Assembly: GCA_905198475.1 (NCBI GenBank)
Contig: CAJKCQ010000046.1
Coordinates: 1-18,550 of the forward strand
Direction of reading: 5' to 3'
Origin: an uncultured Sutterella sp.
GTDB taxonomy: Bacteria; Pseudomonadota; Gammaproteobacteria; Burkholderiales; Burkholderiaceae_F
DNA length: 18,550 nucleotides
The notes below the pieces were generated by a model that searched no databases, had not been told where the DNA came from, and saw nothing but the letters and a program-made list of their open reading frames with translations. This document shows, piece by piece, positions 1 through 6,660 of this stretch. The position numbers and the translations under genes are program-made. Each line of letters opens with the position of its first letter. Within the stretch, counting starts at the first letter, position 1.

Positions 1-23
1 GCGAGGCTCAGCGAATCAAGAAG

Positions 24-43
24 CTCCGGCCTTCAGGCCGGAG
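24..43 (-). terminator. Hairpin after the META lipoprotein gene
   Basis: A perfect 8-bp inverted repeat, CTCCGGCC-TTCA-GGCCGGAG, lies 5 bases beyond the stop codon of the minus-strand lipoprotein gene. Read on the minus strand it is followed by CTTCTTGATT, which is only moderately T-rich. It is a plausible weak intrinsic terminator. Confidence 0.45.
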
Positions 44-48
44 AGTGA

Positions 49-486
49 TCACTCGCACTTGCCCGGACGTTCGGGCACGAGCGTCGTGAGCTTCCTGCCG
101 TCCTTCGCCCAGAGGTCGATCCCGGCGCCCGACTTCGTGATGTAGGCCGTTTCCTTCAGCAGGCCGAGGAACTGCTGCTCGACCTTCATGAAGGCCGGAG
201 CGCAGAGCTTCATCGTCGTGCCGATCTCGCCGAGATCAACCTTCTTGCCGTCCTGCTTGTACTGGCCGAGCAGGCGGTTGCAGCCCGCCGACCCGGAGAG
301 GCTCCCGTCGGCGCCGAAGTTGAGCGAGGGCGGGAGTTCGCAGTCCTCGCTCACGCCGCCCGTCCACATGAAGTTGCGGCCGGCGAGTTCGGCCGCTTCG
401 CCCGCAGGGCCGTCCGTGCCGCCCGGGGCGGCGCAGCCGGCGAGAAGGGCGGCGCAGAGCGCGGCGGGAAGAATCGCTTTGATCAT
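49..486 (-). CDS. META domain (HslJ-like) lipoprotein
   Basis: This 145-residue protein begins MIKAILPAALCAALLAGC, a lipoprotein signal peptide with lipobox LLAGC and the lipidated Cys at residue 18. It should be anchored in the cell envelope. The remainder is one META domain (Pfam META, as in E. coli HslJ), recognised by GCNRLLGQY near residue 70 and the family signature IGTTMKLCAP near residue 90. HslJ-type proteins are linked to heat shock and novobiocin resistance, but their biochemical role is not settled. I chose the ATG at 486 because it gives the signal peptide and has GAGG about 10 bases upstream. The same frame stays open to 642, but that extension is Arg/Pro-rich and looks untranslated. 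The gene stands alone, separated from the next gene by a strong terminator. The family call is firm and the function is not. Confidence 0.88.
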   Translation of the reverse strand: MIKAILPAALCAALLAGCAAPGGTDGPAGEAAELAGRNFMWTGGVSEDCELPPSLNFGADGSLSGSAGCNRLLGQYKQDGKKVDLGEIGTTMKLCAPAFMKVEQQFLGLLKETAYITKSGAGIDLWAKDGRKLTTLVPERPGKCE

Positions 487-645
487 GGTGGGGGAACCTC
501 GTGAAAGTCTGTTGCGGAGGAGGCGGCATGCCGCGCTCCTTCGGGAGAATGTTTTCGATCCCCGCATCCTACCGTATGGAGGCGGAGCGCTCGGCTCTTC
601 GTAACAGTCGGCAAAGAAGTCGCGCAGGGCGGAAGGAAGCAAATG

Positions 646-688
646 AAAAAAAGGCCGGGAGAGCGGCTTTGCAGCTGCCCGTCCGGCC
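646..688 (-). terminator. Intrinsic terminator of the DAACS symporter gene
   Basis: On the minus strand, about 70 bases after the symporter stop codon, the arms GGCCGG/CCGGCC (683-688 and 653-658) close a hairpin with an inner GC-rich stem. It is followed directly by seven T residues (646-652). This is a typical rho-independent terminator. Confidence 0.75.
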
Positions 689-756
689 CTTCTCCTTCTT
701 CTCGGGCGGGAGGCACCGGACGATGTCCGGGCGCCCTCCGCCGCAAAGGGATGGAA

Positions 757-1989
757 CTACATTTCGCCTTCGACGTAGGGTTCCTTGTTGAGGTCGCCCT
801 CCATGTTCGAGACGACGAGCGCGGCGGCGACGTCGCCCACCACGTTGATCGACGTACGGATCATGTCGAGGATACGGTCGATGCCGGCGATGAGCGCCAC
901 GGCTTCGAGCGGAATGCCGACCTGCGTGAAGACCACCGTCGTCATGATGAGGCCCGCACCCGGGACGCCGGCGGTGCCGATGGCGGCGAGAACGCCCATC
1001 AGAACAACCGTGAGCTGGTCGCCCAACGTGAGCGGAATGCCGAACACTTCAGCCGCGAAGATCGCGCAGACGCCCATGTAGACGGCCGTGCCGTTCATGT
1101 TGATCGTGTTGCCGAGCGGAATCGAGAAGGAGGCGATCGCCTTGGTGGAGCCGAGTCGCCGCGCGGCGGCGAGGTTCGCCGGGAGCGCCGCGGCCGAGGA
1201 GCACGTCGTGAAGGCGATGAGCCACGGCTCGAAGATGTTCTTCAGGAACTTCACCGGGCCCGTGCGGCCGACGAGCGCGACCATCGGGATCAGGATGACG
1301 ATCACGAGGACGGCCGCCGCGAGGAACGACGTGAGGATGAGCGAGAAGAGCGGAAGCAGAACGGCGACGCCGTGCTTCGCGACCGTGAACGCCATGAGGC
1401 CGAAAACGCCGATCGGCGCGTAGAGCATCACATAGTGGGTCACTTTGATCATGACGTCGCCCACGATCTCGAAGAAGCGGAGCACGGGCTTGCCGCGCTC
1501 GCCGAGAGACGCGAGGCCGAAGCCGAAGATCATCGCAAAGAAGATGATCTGCAGCATCGAGCCCGTCGCCATCGCCTCCATCGGATTGATCGGGACGATG
1601 TTGAGGAGCGTCTCGGAGAGCTTCGGCGCGGCGACGGTCTTCGCGGCGATGCCGTCGGCCGAGAGGTTGAGCCCGACGCCGGGCTGGATGATGTTGGCGA
1701 AGAAGAGGCCGATCGTCACGGCGATCGCGGTCGTGACCGCGTAGACCACGAGCACCTTTCCCGCGACGCGGCCGAGCTTCGAGGTGTCGGAAATGCCGGC
1801 CGAGCCGGCGATGATGGTGGCGACCACGAGCGGCACGACCACCATGCGGATCAGACGGATGAAGAGCGTGCCGAGGGGTTCGAGCCAGGTGCGCGCGAAT
1901 TCCGTGTCGACGGCCGCGCCGACGGCGACGCCGAGCGCGAGGCCGATCATCATTTGCCAAGCGAGAGAGATCTTGGGTTTTCCAGCCAT
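757..1989 (-). CDS. DAACS-family dicarboxylate/amino acid:cation symporter
   Basis: This 410-residue inner-membrane carrier belongs to the DAACS/SLC1 family (GltP, DctA, GltPh). It would import an acidic amino acid or C4-dicarboxylate with Na+ or H+. All the core signatures are visible: the serine-rich re-entrant loop AFTTCSSAAALP (about 259-270), the cation-site motif NMNGT (297-301; NMDGT in most relatives), the second re-entrant loop AGVPGAG (340-346), and DRILDMIRTSINVVGD (371-386). Asp375, Arg378 and Asn382 in the last motif align with substrate residues Asp394, Arg397 and Asn401 of GltPh. The retained Arg argues for an acidic substrate. The length is normal. The start has GGAG about 9 bases upstream. 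The gene is monocistronic with its own terminator. Whether it carries aspartate, glutamate, succinate or an unusual hydroxy acid cannot be read from the sequence. Confidence 0.93.
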   Translation of the reverse strand: MAGKPKISLAWQMMIGLALGVAVGAAVDTEFARTWLEPLGTLFIRLIRMVVVPLVVATIIAGSAGISDTSKLGRVAGKVLVVYAVTTAIAVTIGLFFANIIQPGVGLNLSADGIAAKTVAAPKLSETLLNIVPINPMEAMATGSMLQIIFFAMIFGFGLASLGERGKPVLRFFEIVGDVMIKVTHYVMLYAPIGVFGLMAFTVAKHGVAVLLPLFSLILTSFLAAAVLVIVILIPMVALVGRTGPVKFLKNIFEPWLIAFTTCSSAAALPANLAAARRLGSTKAIASFSIPLGNTINMNGTAVYMGVCAIFAAEVFGIPLTLGDQLTVVLMGVLAAIGTAGVPGAGLIMTTVVFTQVGIPLEAVALIAGIDRILDMIRTSINVVGDVAAALVVSNMEGDLNKEPYVEGEM

Positions 1990-2169
1990 TGGGTACTCCA
2001 GGTTGGGAAATCAGTCGGATGGACGACTATCGACGCCTCCTCATAGAGGCTGCGTGGAGGTGCGTTCCCGAACCTGGGGTCTCGCAGCGGCGCCCGAGCA
2101 GTCCATGGGCGCAAGAGTACTCGAAAAGAACCGGCCGCTTGATTATCCACATTATCTAGGTCGAAATGT

Positions 2170-2518
2170 TTAGCTCCATGTTGATGCGCCTGAATCAGCA
2201 CTTCTTCGAGCAGCAACCTTCGCCTTGGAGCGCTCGACGGCGCTACCGATCATCTCCTGGAGTTCAGCCTCGGTGACGTCGGTGTGCTTCTCGGCATAGC
2301 GCGCGACCGCGGCGTTGATGAGGTCGCTCAACTCGCCTTCGCTGAGTTCGGCCGACCTCCTCTGATAAAGGATTGAGCACGTGTTCGGCGTAGTTTTCGG
2401 CGGCCTCGCGCAGGAACGCTTCGGGCGTCGGGAAGCGCGCCGGGTTCTTCTTCGTCGCGGCCTAAACGGCCTTCACTGTGCTTTCGTTCGCCTCAACGAC
2501 CCAGGTCTTGGTCGACAT
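2170..2518 (-). pseudogene. Decayed small gene with in-frame TAG and frameshift
   Basis: A minus-strand gene starts at 2518 with a good ribosome binding site (GGAGG, 9 bases upstream) and reads MSTKTWVVEANESTVKAV. Codon 19 is TAG (2462-2464). Beyond it the same frame continues with convincing sequence (AATKKNPARFPTPEAFLREA, then EHVL). Around 2365 the coding signal moves to another frame, AELSEGELSDLINAAVARYA, followed by AELQEMIGSAVERSKAK, which ends at TAA at 2170. An intact ancestor would have been about 115 residues, soluble and helical. I do not recognise the family. Its start lies inside the end of the upstream membrane gene (26-base overlap), so the two were probably translationally coupled. 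Sequencing error is an alternative, but two separate lesions favour real decay. Confidence 0.6.
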
Positions 2519-3050
2519 GATCGGAATCCTCCTTTCCGGTTGAGCTGCTCTTCGCCTCCGCAGGTTCTTCAGCGGGCTGCCGCTCGGCGTCGAGGAACTT
2601 CTCGACGCGGATGCGGCGCAGATCAGCGAGCGACTGCACGAGGAGCGCCTGCGCGTAGGCGCAGAGCGCCTGACAGAGCACCAACGTGAGTGAAAGCGCG
2701 TCGAAACTTGTTCCGAAGAGCACCGGCTGGAGGTAGAAGAGACCGAGAGTGAGCACGGTGTAGATCCAACCGCGCCGCCAGAGCGACCGGCAGCACAGCT
2801 CCTCCTTGTCCGTCAGATTTCCGGCCTGGATCAGCATGATCACGCGCTTCACCGGAACGGCGGTGCGCACGCGGAATTCGTCGGTCGCAAGCGCGAGCCA
2901 CGACGCAGCGTCAACCGCCTCGCGGCGCATCTTCTGCGTGAGGCGCAGCGCCCGGAGCGGCCAGAAGAGCCGCACCAACTGCACGCCCAGGTAGAAGTTC
3001 GCCAGGGCGAAGACCGCACCGGCCAGAATCCAATCAAAACTGAAGGACAT
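2493..3050 (-). CDS. Small membrane protein of unknown function
   Basis: This 185-residue protein starts MSFSFDWILAGAVFALANF. There is a hydrophobic segment at about residues 5-30, then a charged cytoplasmic-looking stretch (31-93). Two more likely membrane segments follow at about 94-112 (WIYTVLTLGLFYLQPV) and 116-138, and the tail is highly charged and Glu-rich. The start at 3050 has AAGGG about 8 bases upstream. The frame is open further upstream to 3185, but that part is Arg/Ser-rich and lacks a binding site. The gene overlaps the start of a decayed gene downstream, suggesting a former two-gene unit. I recognise no domain. Confidence 0.65.
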   Translation of the reverse strand: MSFSFDWILAGAVFALANFYLGVQLVRLFWPLRALRLTQKMRREAVDAASWLALATDEFRVRTAVPVKRVIMLIQAGNLTDKEELCCRSLWRRGWIYTVLTLGLFYLQPVLFGTSFDALSLTLVLCQALCAYAQALLVQSLADLRRIRVEKFLDAERQPAEEPAEAKSSSTGKEDSDHVDQDLGR

Positions 3051-3294
3051 CGTGTTAACCCTTACGGAGGAGATGCTAGGACCCGCCCTACCGGACGGAT
3101 GTACCGAACTTCTTTTGAAGCTCGACGAACTGTAGCAAGTTGTACGTAACCGCGGCGGCGGCCCCGCCCCTGCGCTCCTCCGCATTCCTCAGCCCAGAAT
3201 CTCGGAGCGTGGAATCGCCGCGGCATACCACCCGGGAAGCTCTGCATGACACACACGATGATTGACACTAGTGGGCCTCTTTTTTCTTCAATCC

Positions 3295-3323
3295 TTGCGT
3301 TAATGCGCATTGGTGTGTATAAT
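3295..3323 (+). promoter_or_regulatory. Sigma-70-like promoter of hicAB
   Basis: TTGCGT (3295-3300) and a perfect TATAAT (3318-3323) are separated by exactly 17 bases, just upstream of hicA. The spacer contains a perfect 10-bp palindrome, AATGCGCATT (3302-3311), where a repressor could bind. The rest of the 303-base gap between the membrane gene start (3050) and hicA (3354) holds no gene that I can support. Confidence 0.75.
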
Positions 3324-3326
3324 CAA

Positions 3327-3345
3327 CCTTGTTGATAAAACAAGG
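3327..3345 (+). promoter_or_regulatory. Palindrome over the hicA start region, possible HicB operator
   Basis: CCTTGTT-GATAA-AACAAGG is a perfect inverted repeat with 7-bp arms, beginning 4 bases after the -10 box. Its right arm contains most of the hicA Shine-Dalgarno AAGGAG. It could act as a DNA operator for the ribbon-helix-helix domain of HicB, as an RNA hairpin hiding the toxin ribosome binding site, or as both. HicB autoregulation is established in the family. Its use of this particular site is inference. Confidence 0.55.
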
Positions 3346-3353
3346 AGCCAACC

Positions 3354-3539
3354 ATGGATAGTTCCGCGATTATCAACAAACTTCGCGCTAATGGATGGAA
3401 ACTTAATCGAATTAAGGGAAGCCATCATTATTTTGTGAAGCTAGGATGTCAGCGTCCAATTTATGTTCCTCATCCTAAAAAGGATCTGCCAATTGGAACC
3501 ATGAAATCTATCGAGCGAAGCATGGAAAGTTTGAAGTAA
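3354..3539 (+). CDS. hicA: HicA-type mRNA interferase toxin
   Basis: This 61-residue protein has the double-stranded-RNA-binding-like fold of HicA toxins (YcfA/HicA family). These cleave mRNA and tmRNA independently of ribosomes and stop growth. The diagnostic features are the N-terminal helix with NKLRANGWKLNRIKGSHHYF, the catalytic His24 in GSHHYF, and the C-terminal strand with IYVPHPKKDLPIGTMKSI. The length is typical (about 58-82 residues). AAGGAG lies 7 bases before the ATG. The gene order toxin-antitoxin, with the toxin first, is usual for hicAB. The base composition is clearly more AT-rich than the surrounding genes, suggesting recent acquisition. The fold and the catalytic His look intact, so the toxin is probably active. 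Confidence 0.93.
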   Translation: MDSSAIINKLRANGWKLNRIKGSHHYFVKLGCQRPIYVPHPKKDLPIGTMKSIERSMESLK

Positions 3540-3548
3540 TTGTTGAGA

Positions 3549-3577
3549 TGGTCGGGGTGCGTTGGGCATCCCGACCA
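3549..3577 (+). promoter_or_regulatory. Hairpin between hicA and hicB
   Basis: TGGTCGGGGTGC (3549-3560), loop GTTGG, then GCATCCCGACCA (3566-3577) forms a 12-bp stem whose only non-Watson-Crick pair is one G-U wobble. There is no T-run after it, so it is not a normal terminator. It fills the 66-base gap between toxin stop and antitoxin start, just before the strong AAGGAGG site of hicB. It could stabilise a processed hicB mRNA or allow partial termination. Confidence 0.55.
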
Positions 3578-3605
3578 TGGCTCCAGGAATAAGGAGGACA
3601 AGTCA

Positions 3606-4001
3606 ATGCGTTATCCGATCGTGATTGAACGCGGTGATGACACGCACGCCTATGGCGTTGTCGTGCCCGATCTTCCCGGATGTTTCTCCGCAGGGGATAC
3701 GTTGGAAGAGGCCTTCGATATGGCAAAAGAGGCTGTAGAGGGATGGTTAGAGGTCTGTCTTGATGATGGTGCCGAAATTCCTAAGCCATCTTCACTTGAA
3801 GCCATTTCAAACCATTCTGATTATCAAGGATGGATTCTTGGAACAGTGGATATTGATTTGTCTAAACTCAGCGACAAGGCTGAGCGAGTGAATATCACCC
3901 TTCCGCAACGCGTATTGCGTAGGCTTGACGCCCTCGCAAATAAAGCTGGAGATACTCGTTCTGGCTACATCGCAAGAATGGTTCTAGAGAGAATTTCCTA
4001 A
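3606..4001 (+). CDS. hicB: HicB-type antitoxin
   Basis: This 131-residue antitoxin would neutralise HicA and repress the operon. The N-terminal part (about 1-70) is the partial RNase H-like fold of HicB, with YPIVIERGDDTHAYGVVVPD followed by LPGCFSAGDTLEEAF. The C-terminal part (about 93-131) is a ribbon-helix-helix DNA-binding domain, RVNITLPQRVLRRLDALANK then TRSGYIARMVLERI. I chose the ATG at 3606 because of the strong AAGGAGG upstream and because the protein then begins like other HicB proteins. The frame opens earlier at 3540, but that part overlaps the intercistronic hairpin. Presence of the RHH domain predicts autoregulation at the palindromes upstream of hicA. Confidence 0.93.
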   Translation: MRYPIVIERGDDTHAYGVVVPDLPGCFSAGDTLEEAFDMAKEAVEGWLEVCLDDGAEIPKPSSLEAISNHSDYQGWILGTVDIDLSKLSDKAERVNITLPQRVLRRLDALANKAGDTRSGYIARMVLERIS

Positions 4002-4089
4002 TAATCATTATCGCCGTTCAAACAAGGCCGCATGGATTCGACGCCGAGGACGAGGATTGAAGGCCGCGCCCTGATGAAAGACGCAAAGA

Positions 4090-4130
4090 CAACGTTCCAC
4101 CCGAAAGAGGCATTCCGGAGCGGGACGTTG
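4090..4130 (-). terminator. Possible weak terminator of the PLP-enzyme operon
   Basis: CAACGTTCC (4090-4098) and GGGACGTTG (4122-4130) form a 9-bp stem with one G-U pair and a long inner loop. On the minus strand it is followed by TCTTTGCGTCTTTC. It lies 35 bases after the stop codon of the operon's last gene. The support is modest. Confidence 0.3.
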
Positions 4131-4164
4131 GAGGGGTGCGCCTCGGCGCGGTCTGCGGCCGGGA

Positions 4165-5262
4165 TCAGTGATCCGACTTGATGCCGGCGCCGCAGAGCGT
4201 GATGAGCACGTCGGTCGCGGGCCCGTAGAGCTCGCAGTAGTGGTCCCAGGCGGCGAAGTTCGCAGCCGTGGTGTGCTCGATGTAGTAGCCCTCGCGGGCG
4301 ACGCGGGCGCGCGACGCGAGGATCTTATCTTCAGGGGCGGTAACGACCGTGATGTCGTGACGGCGCATCATCTCGAGGAGCTCCCGGCCGCGCAGGGGCT
4401 TGCCGATCGCAATGCCCTCGGCGATCGTGGGCTTCACGTCCACTTCGGCCGGGTCGGAGAGGCCCTGGCGCCGCGCCTCATAGAGCGGGTCGCAGTGCTC
4501 GCTCTGCAGCGCAATGATCTTCGGGAACTTCGTGATCGCGCCCGAGGCGAGGAGATGCTCGAGCGCCTTCACCGCGCCGATGAAGAGCGTGCCGTTGCCG
4601 AGCGGCAGGATCACGTGCTCGGGGATTCGGCCCAACTGCTCGAAGGCCTCGTAGATGTAGGTCTTCATCCCTTCGTAGAAGAAGGGGTTGACCACGTGGT
4701 TGGCGTAGTAGACGCCCTCCTTCGCGACGCGCTCCCGGCAGACGTCCGCGCAGTGGTCGCGCGAGCCGGGGATCACGTTGACGCCGGCTCCGTGGGCCTG
4801 GATCATCGCGATCTTCTTGGGACTCGTACCTTCCGGAACGTAGATCTCGCAGCCGATCCCCGCGCGGGCGCAGTAGGCCGCGACGGAATTCCCGACGTTG
4901 CCGCTCGAGTCCTGCACGCACTGCTTCACGCCGATCGCCTTCATGTGGGCGACGAGGGTCGCCGCACCGCGGTCCTTGAAGGACAAGGTCGGCATCGTGT
5001 AGTCCACCTTCACGAAGACGCCCGGCCAGAGCTCGACCGTGGGCGTCATCCCTTCACCGAGGGAGACGGAGCGCCAGACGTCGCCGTCGACCGCCATGAA
5101 GTCGCGGTAGCGGAAGATGCTCCATTCGCTGCGGTCGATCCGGCTCGGATCCCAGCGCGGCGGCGTGAAGTCGAGCTCGAAGAGGCCGCCGCACTCACAC
5201 TTGGGGGCCCGGGTGTCCGCGGGCGTGCGCTTGCCGCAGCAGGTGCAGACGTAGTTCAGCAT
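4165..5262 (-). CDS. Threonine-synthase-fold PLP enzyme, probable amino acid lyase/dehydratase
   Basis: This 365-residue protein is a fold-type II (tryptophan synthase beta-like) PLP enzyme. The N-terminus carries a zinc-ribbon-like cluster (CTCC at 6-9 and CEC at 22-24), as in threonine synthases. The PLP lysine is Lys96 in PTLSFKDRGA. The cofactor-contacting loop SSGNVGNS follows at about 119-126 and the phosphate-binding loop PLGNGTLFIG in the middle. The C-terminus has TLCGAGIKS where threonine synthases have a similar glycine-rich motif. True threonine synthesis is unlikely: no hom or thrB is adjacent. The gene is instead the last of an operon with a PAS-type regulator and a RidA-family protein, which points to an eliminating or deaminating lyase releasing an enamine. 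GAGGAG at the end of ridA serves as its ribosome binding site. The substrate is unknown. Automatic labels such as threonine synthase or pyridoxal-phosphate-dependent enzyme would fit the fold. Confidence 0.85.
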   Translation of the reverse strand: MLNYVCTCCGKRTPADTRAPKCECGGLFELDFTPPRWDPSRIDRSEWSIFRYRDFMAVDGDVWRSVSLGEGMTPTVELWPGVFVKVDYTMPTLSFKDRGAATLVAHMKAIGVKQCVQDSSGNVGNSVAAYCARAGIGCEIYVPEGTSPKKIAMIQAHGAGVNVIPGSRDHCADVCRERVAKEGVYYANHVVNPFFYEGMKTYIYEAFEQLGRIPEHVILPLGNGTLFIGAVKALEHLLASGAITKFPKIIALQSEHCDPLYEARRQGLSDPAEVDVKPTIAEGIAIGKPLRGRELLEMMRRHDITVVTAPEDKILASRARVAREGYYIEHTTAANFAAWDHYCELYGPATDVLITLCGAGIKSDH

Positions 5263-5268
5263 GTCGAA

Positions 5269-5655
5269 TTACTCCTCGTCGAGTTCAGCGACCGCCTCGA
5301 CCTCAACGAGGCAGTTGAAGTGGAGCGGCGTCGTGGAGACGACGACACGGCCGGGCTTGTGCTCGCCGAAGAACTCGGCGTAGACCTCGTTGATCGGGCC
5401 CCAGTATTCGTTCGAAGGCGTGTAGACGCGGCAGAAGACCACCTGGTCGCGGCGGGCGCCGGCGGCCTTGAGCACTCGGTCGAGGTTCGAGAGCGCCTGC
5501 CGGGCGTGCTCGCGCACGTCGCGGCTCGCGACGGGTTCGCGCGTGTCCGGGTCGATCGAAAGCTGCCCCGAGACGTAAAGCATGCCCCGGGAGACGACGG
5601 CGGCGCTGTAGTGGCCGGGATTGTGTCCCTTGAAGCCGGGATCAATGATTCTCAT
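5269..5655 (-). CDS. RidA/YjgF family protein
   Basis: This 128-residue Rid-family protein has the usual features: YSAAVVSRGMLYVSGQLSID at about 16-35, the central helix with ALSNLDRVLKAAGA, VVFCRVYT, and the final strand LVEVEAVAEL. RidA proteins form trimers that hydrolyse reactive enamine/imine intermediates made by PLP enzymes such as threonine dehydratase. By my alignment the catalytic Arg105 of E. coli RidA falls on Pro110 here (STTPLHFN), so this is not an archetypal RidA. It may be one of the Rid subfamilies with a different or no imine-deaminase activity. The gene overlaps the upstream regulator by ATGA and is followed 6 bases later by the PLP enzyme gene. This gives an obvious functional pairing with that enzyme. 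The start has AAAGGAG upstream. Confidence 0.9.
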   Translation of the reverse strand: MRIIDPGFKGHNPGHYSAAVVSRGMLYVSGQLSIDPDTREPVASRDVREHARQALSNLDRVLKAAGARRDQVVFCRVYTPSNEYWGPINEVYAEFFGEHKPGRVVVSTTPLHFNCLVEVEAVAELDEE

Positions 5656-6461
5656 TTCTTCTCTCCTTTGTTGGAAGACCCGTTCTTGACCACGCCCGCT
5701 TCACGACGAAGCTGGTCGAGATCGCTGTAAAGCGTGACTTTGGAGACGCCGAGCCGGAGCGCGGCGTGCTCGAGCGCGCCCTTCACGAGGAAGACCCCGC
5801 GCTCGTCCATGAAGGCGAGGAGCTCGAGGCGCTCGGCGCGCGTGCGCTGCCCGCCCTCCGGATGGGCGGCGCCCCCGGCGACGATGCCGTCGATCAGGCG
5901 CTGCACCGCGCTGAGGATGCCCTCCTTCGGGGCGAACATCGGGCGGTCGGTGGCGGCCGGGAGCTCGAGGGGAGCGTCGCGGGAGACGCCCGGCGACATT
6001 GCGGCCGCCGACGCTCCGAGGGCGCCTTCGGCCTCAAGGGCGGGCGACACCCCCGCCAACCCGGGGAGCAGGGTCTTGAGGCGCTCGAAGACCTGCAGAT
6101 CGTCCGTAACGTCCTGATTGACGCAGAGCGCGCCGATGAGTTCGCCCGATTCGCTGCGGATCAGCTGCGTAACGCAGCGGATGAGGCGCTCTTCGTGGCG
6201 GAACCACCAGTCCTTGAGCAGGTCGCCGCCGCCCTCCTTTTCAGCCGCCGAATAGAGCATCTCCACGATCAGGTGCCGGAAGCCCTGCCCGACCCGGCGG
6301 TTCGTGATCACGCCGTTCACGACGTAGACCACGGAATGGACGGGATCGGCGAGGTCGTGGAGCACCACTTCACAAGAGGCGCCGCCGACGCGGCCGATGA
6401 GGTCCGCGGCGGTGCGCCAGGGGCGGAGCGCCCGGGCGTTTGGGGTGGCGGTCGTCGTCAT
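5652..6461 (-). CDS. YheO/DauR-like PAS-HTH transcription regulator
   Basis: This 269-residue regulator has the YheO-like PAS domain at about residues 12-130. Recognisable parts are CEVVLHDLADPVHSVVYVVN, ITNRRVGQ, and the region LIRSESGELIGALCVNQDVT. A C-terminal helix-turn-helix of the HTH_22 type occupies about 208-256 (ALRLGVSKVTLYSDLDQLR). The family includes E. coli YheO and Pseudomonas DauR, a regulator of D-arginine catabolism. The linker (about 135-180) is longer and more Ala/Pro-rich than in YheO. GAGGAG lies 7 bases before the ATG. The gene is first in a three-gene operon and diverges from the DSD1-like gene, the classic position for a regulator of both units. A palindrome in the intergenic region is a candidate binding site. 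Confidence 0.88.
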   Translation of the reverse strand: MTTTATPNARALRPWRTAADLIGRVGGASCEVVLHDLADPVHSVVYVVNGVITNRRVGQGFRHLIVEMLYSAAEKEGGGDLLKDWWFRHEERLIRCVTQLIRSESGELIGALCVNQDVTDDLQVFERLKTLLPGLAGVSPALEAEGALGASAAAMSPGVSRDAPLELPAATDRPMFAPKEGILSAVQRLIDGIVAGGAAHPEGGQRTRAERLELLAFMDERGVFLVKGALEHAALRLGVSKVTLYSDLDQLRREAGVVKNGSSNKGEKK

Positions 6462-6506
6462 GGAGCTCTCCTCGAAATAGCTGCCGGAATAGTCTGAGGA
6501 GAAGTA

Positions 6507-6526
6507 TCCAATAATTTTTTATTGGA
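6507..6526. promoter_or_regulatory. Perfect palindrome, candidate operator of the PAS-HTH regulator
   Basis: TCCAATAA-TTTT-TTATTGGA is a perfect inverted repeat with 8-bp arms, located 46-65 bases upstream of the regulator start. It sits in the AT-rich divergent region between the regulator operon and the DSD1-like gene. It is the most symmetric element in this 199-base gap and is well placed for repressor control. Assignment to the regulator is inference. Confidence 0.5.
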
Positions 6527-6585
6527 CGCAAGCCCCTTCGCACTTCACTGTTTTTACTATGTTTCTCAATATTTACTGAAAGCTC

Positions 6586-6613
6586 TTGCACAAGGGGTGA
6601 CGGCGGGTATAGG
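6586..6613 (+). promoter_or_regulatory. Candidate promoter of the DSD1-like gene
   Basis: TTGCAC (6586-6591) and TATAGG (6608-6613) are spaced by 16 bases and lie 47 bases upstream of the plus-strand ATG. The -35 match is weak, the -10 match better. A regulated promoter of this quality would be normal for a catabolic gene. Confidence 0.4.
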
Positions 6614-6660
6614 ATTTTTTATATTCGCTCCCACCCTCTTCCTTCCGAGGCCTCACGACC

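Noticed and set aside
643..2046. A 467-codon plus-strand ORF rich in Arg, Asp, Glu and His
   Set aside because: It is antisense to the DAACS symporter gene, has the charged composition typical of GC-rich shadow frames, and lacks domains.
1950..2216. An 88-codon minus-strand ORF upstream of the symporter
   Set aside because: It overlaps the symporter start in another frame and has no coding character. The 1990-2169 gap looks like plain leader sequence.
3240..3280. A TTGACA box and CACTAGTG palindrome upstream of hicA
   Set aside because: No -10 box lies at a proper distance from this TTGACA. The promoter at 3295-3323 fits far better.
4168..5730. A 520-codon plus-strand ORF across the PLP enzyme and rid genes
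   Set aside because: It is the complementary frame of two clear genes and its composition is low-complexity and charged.
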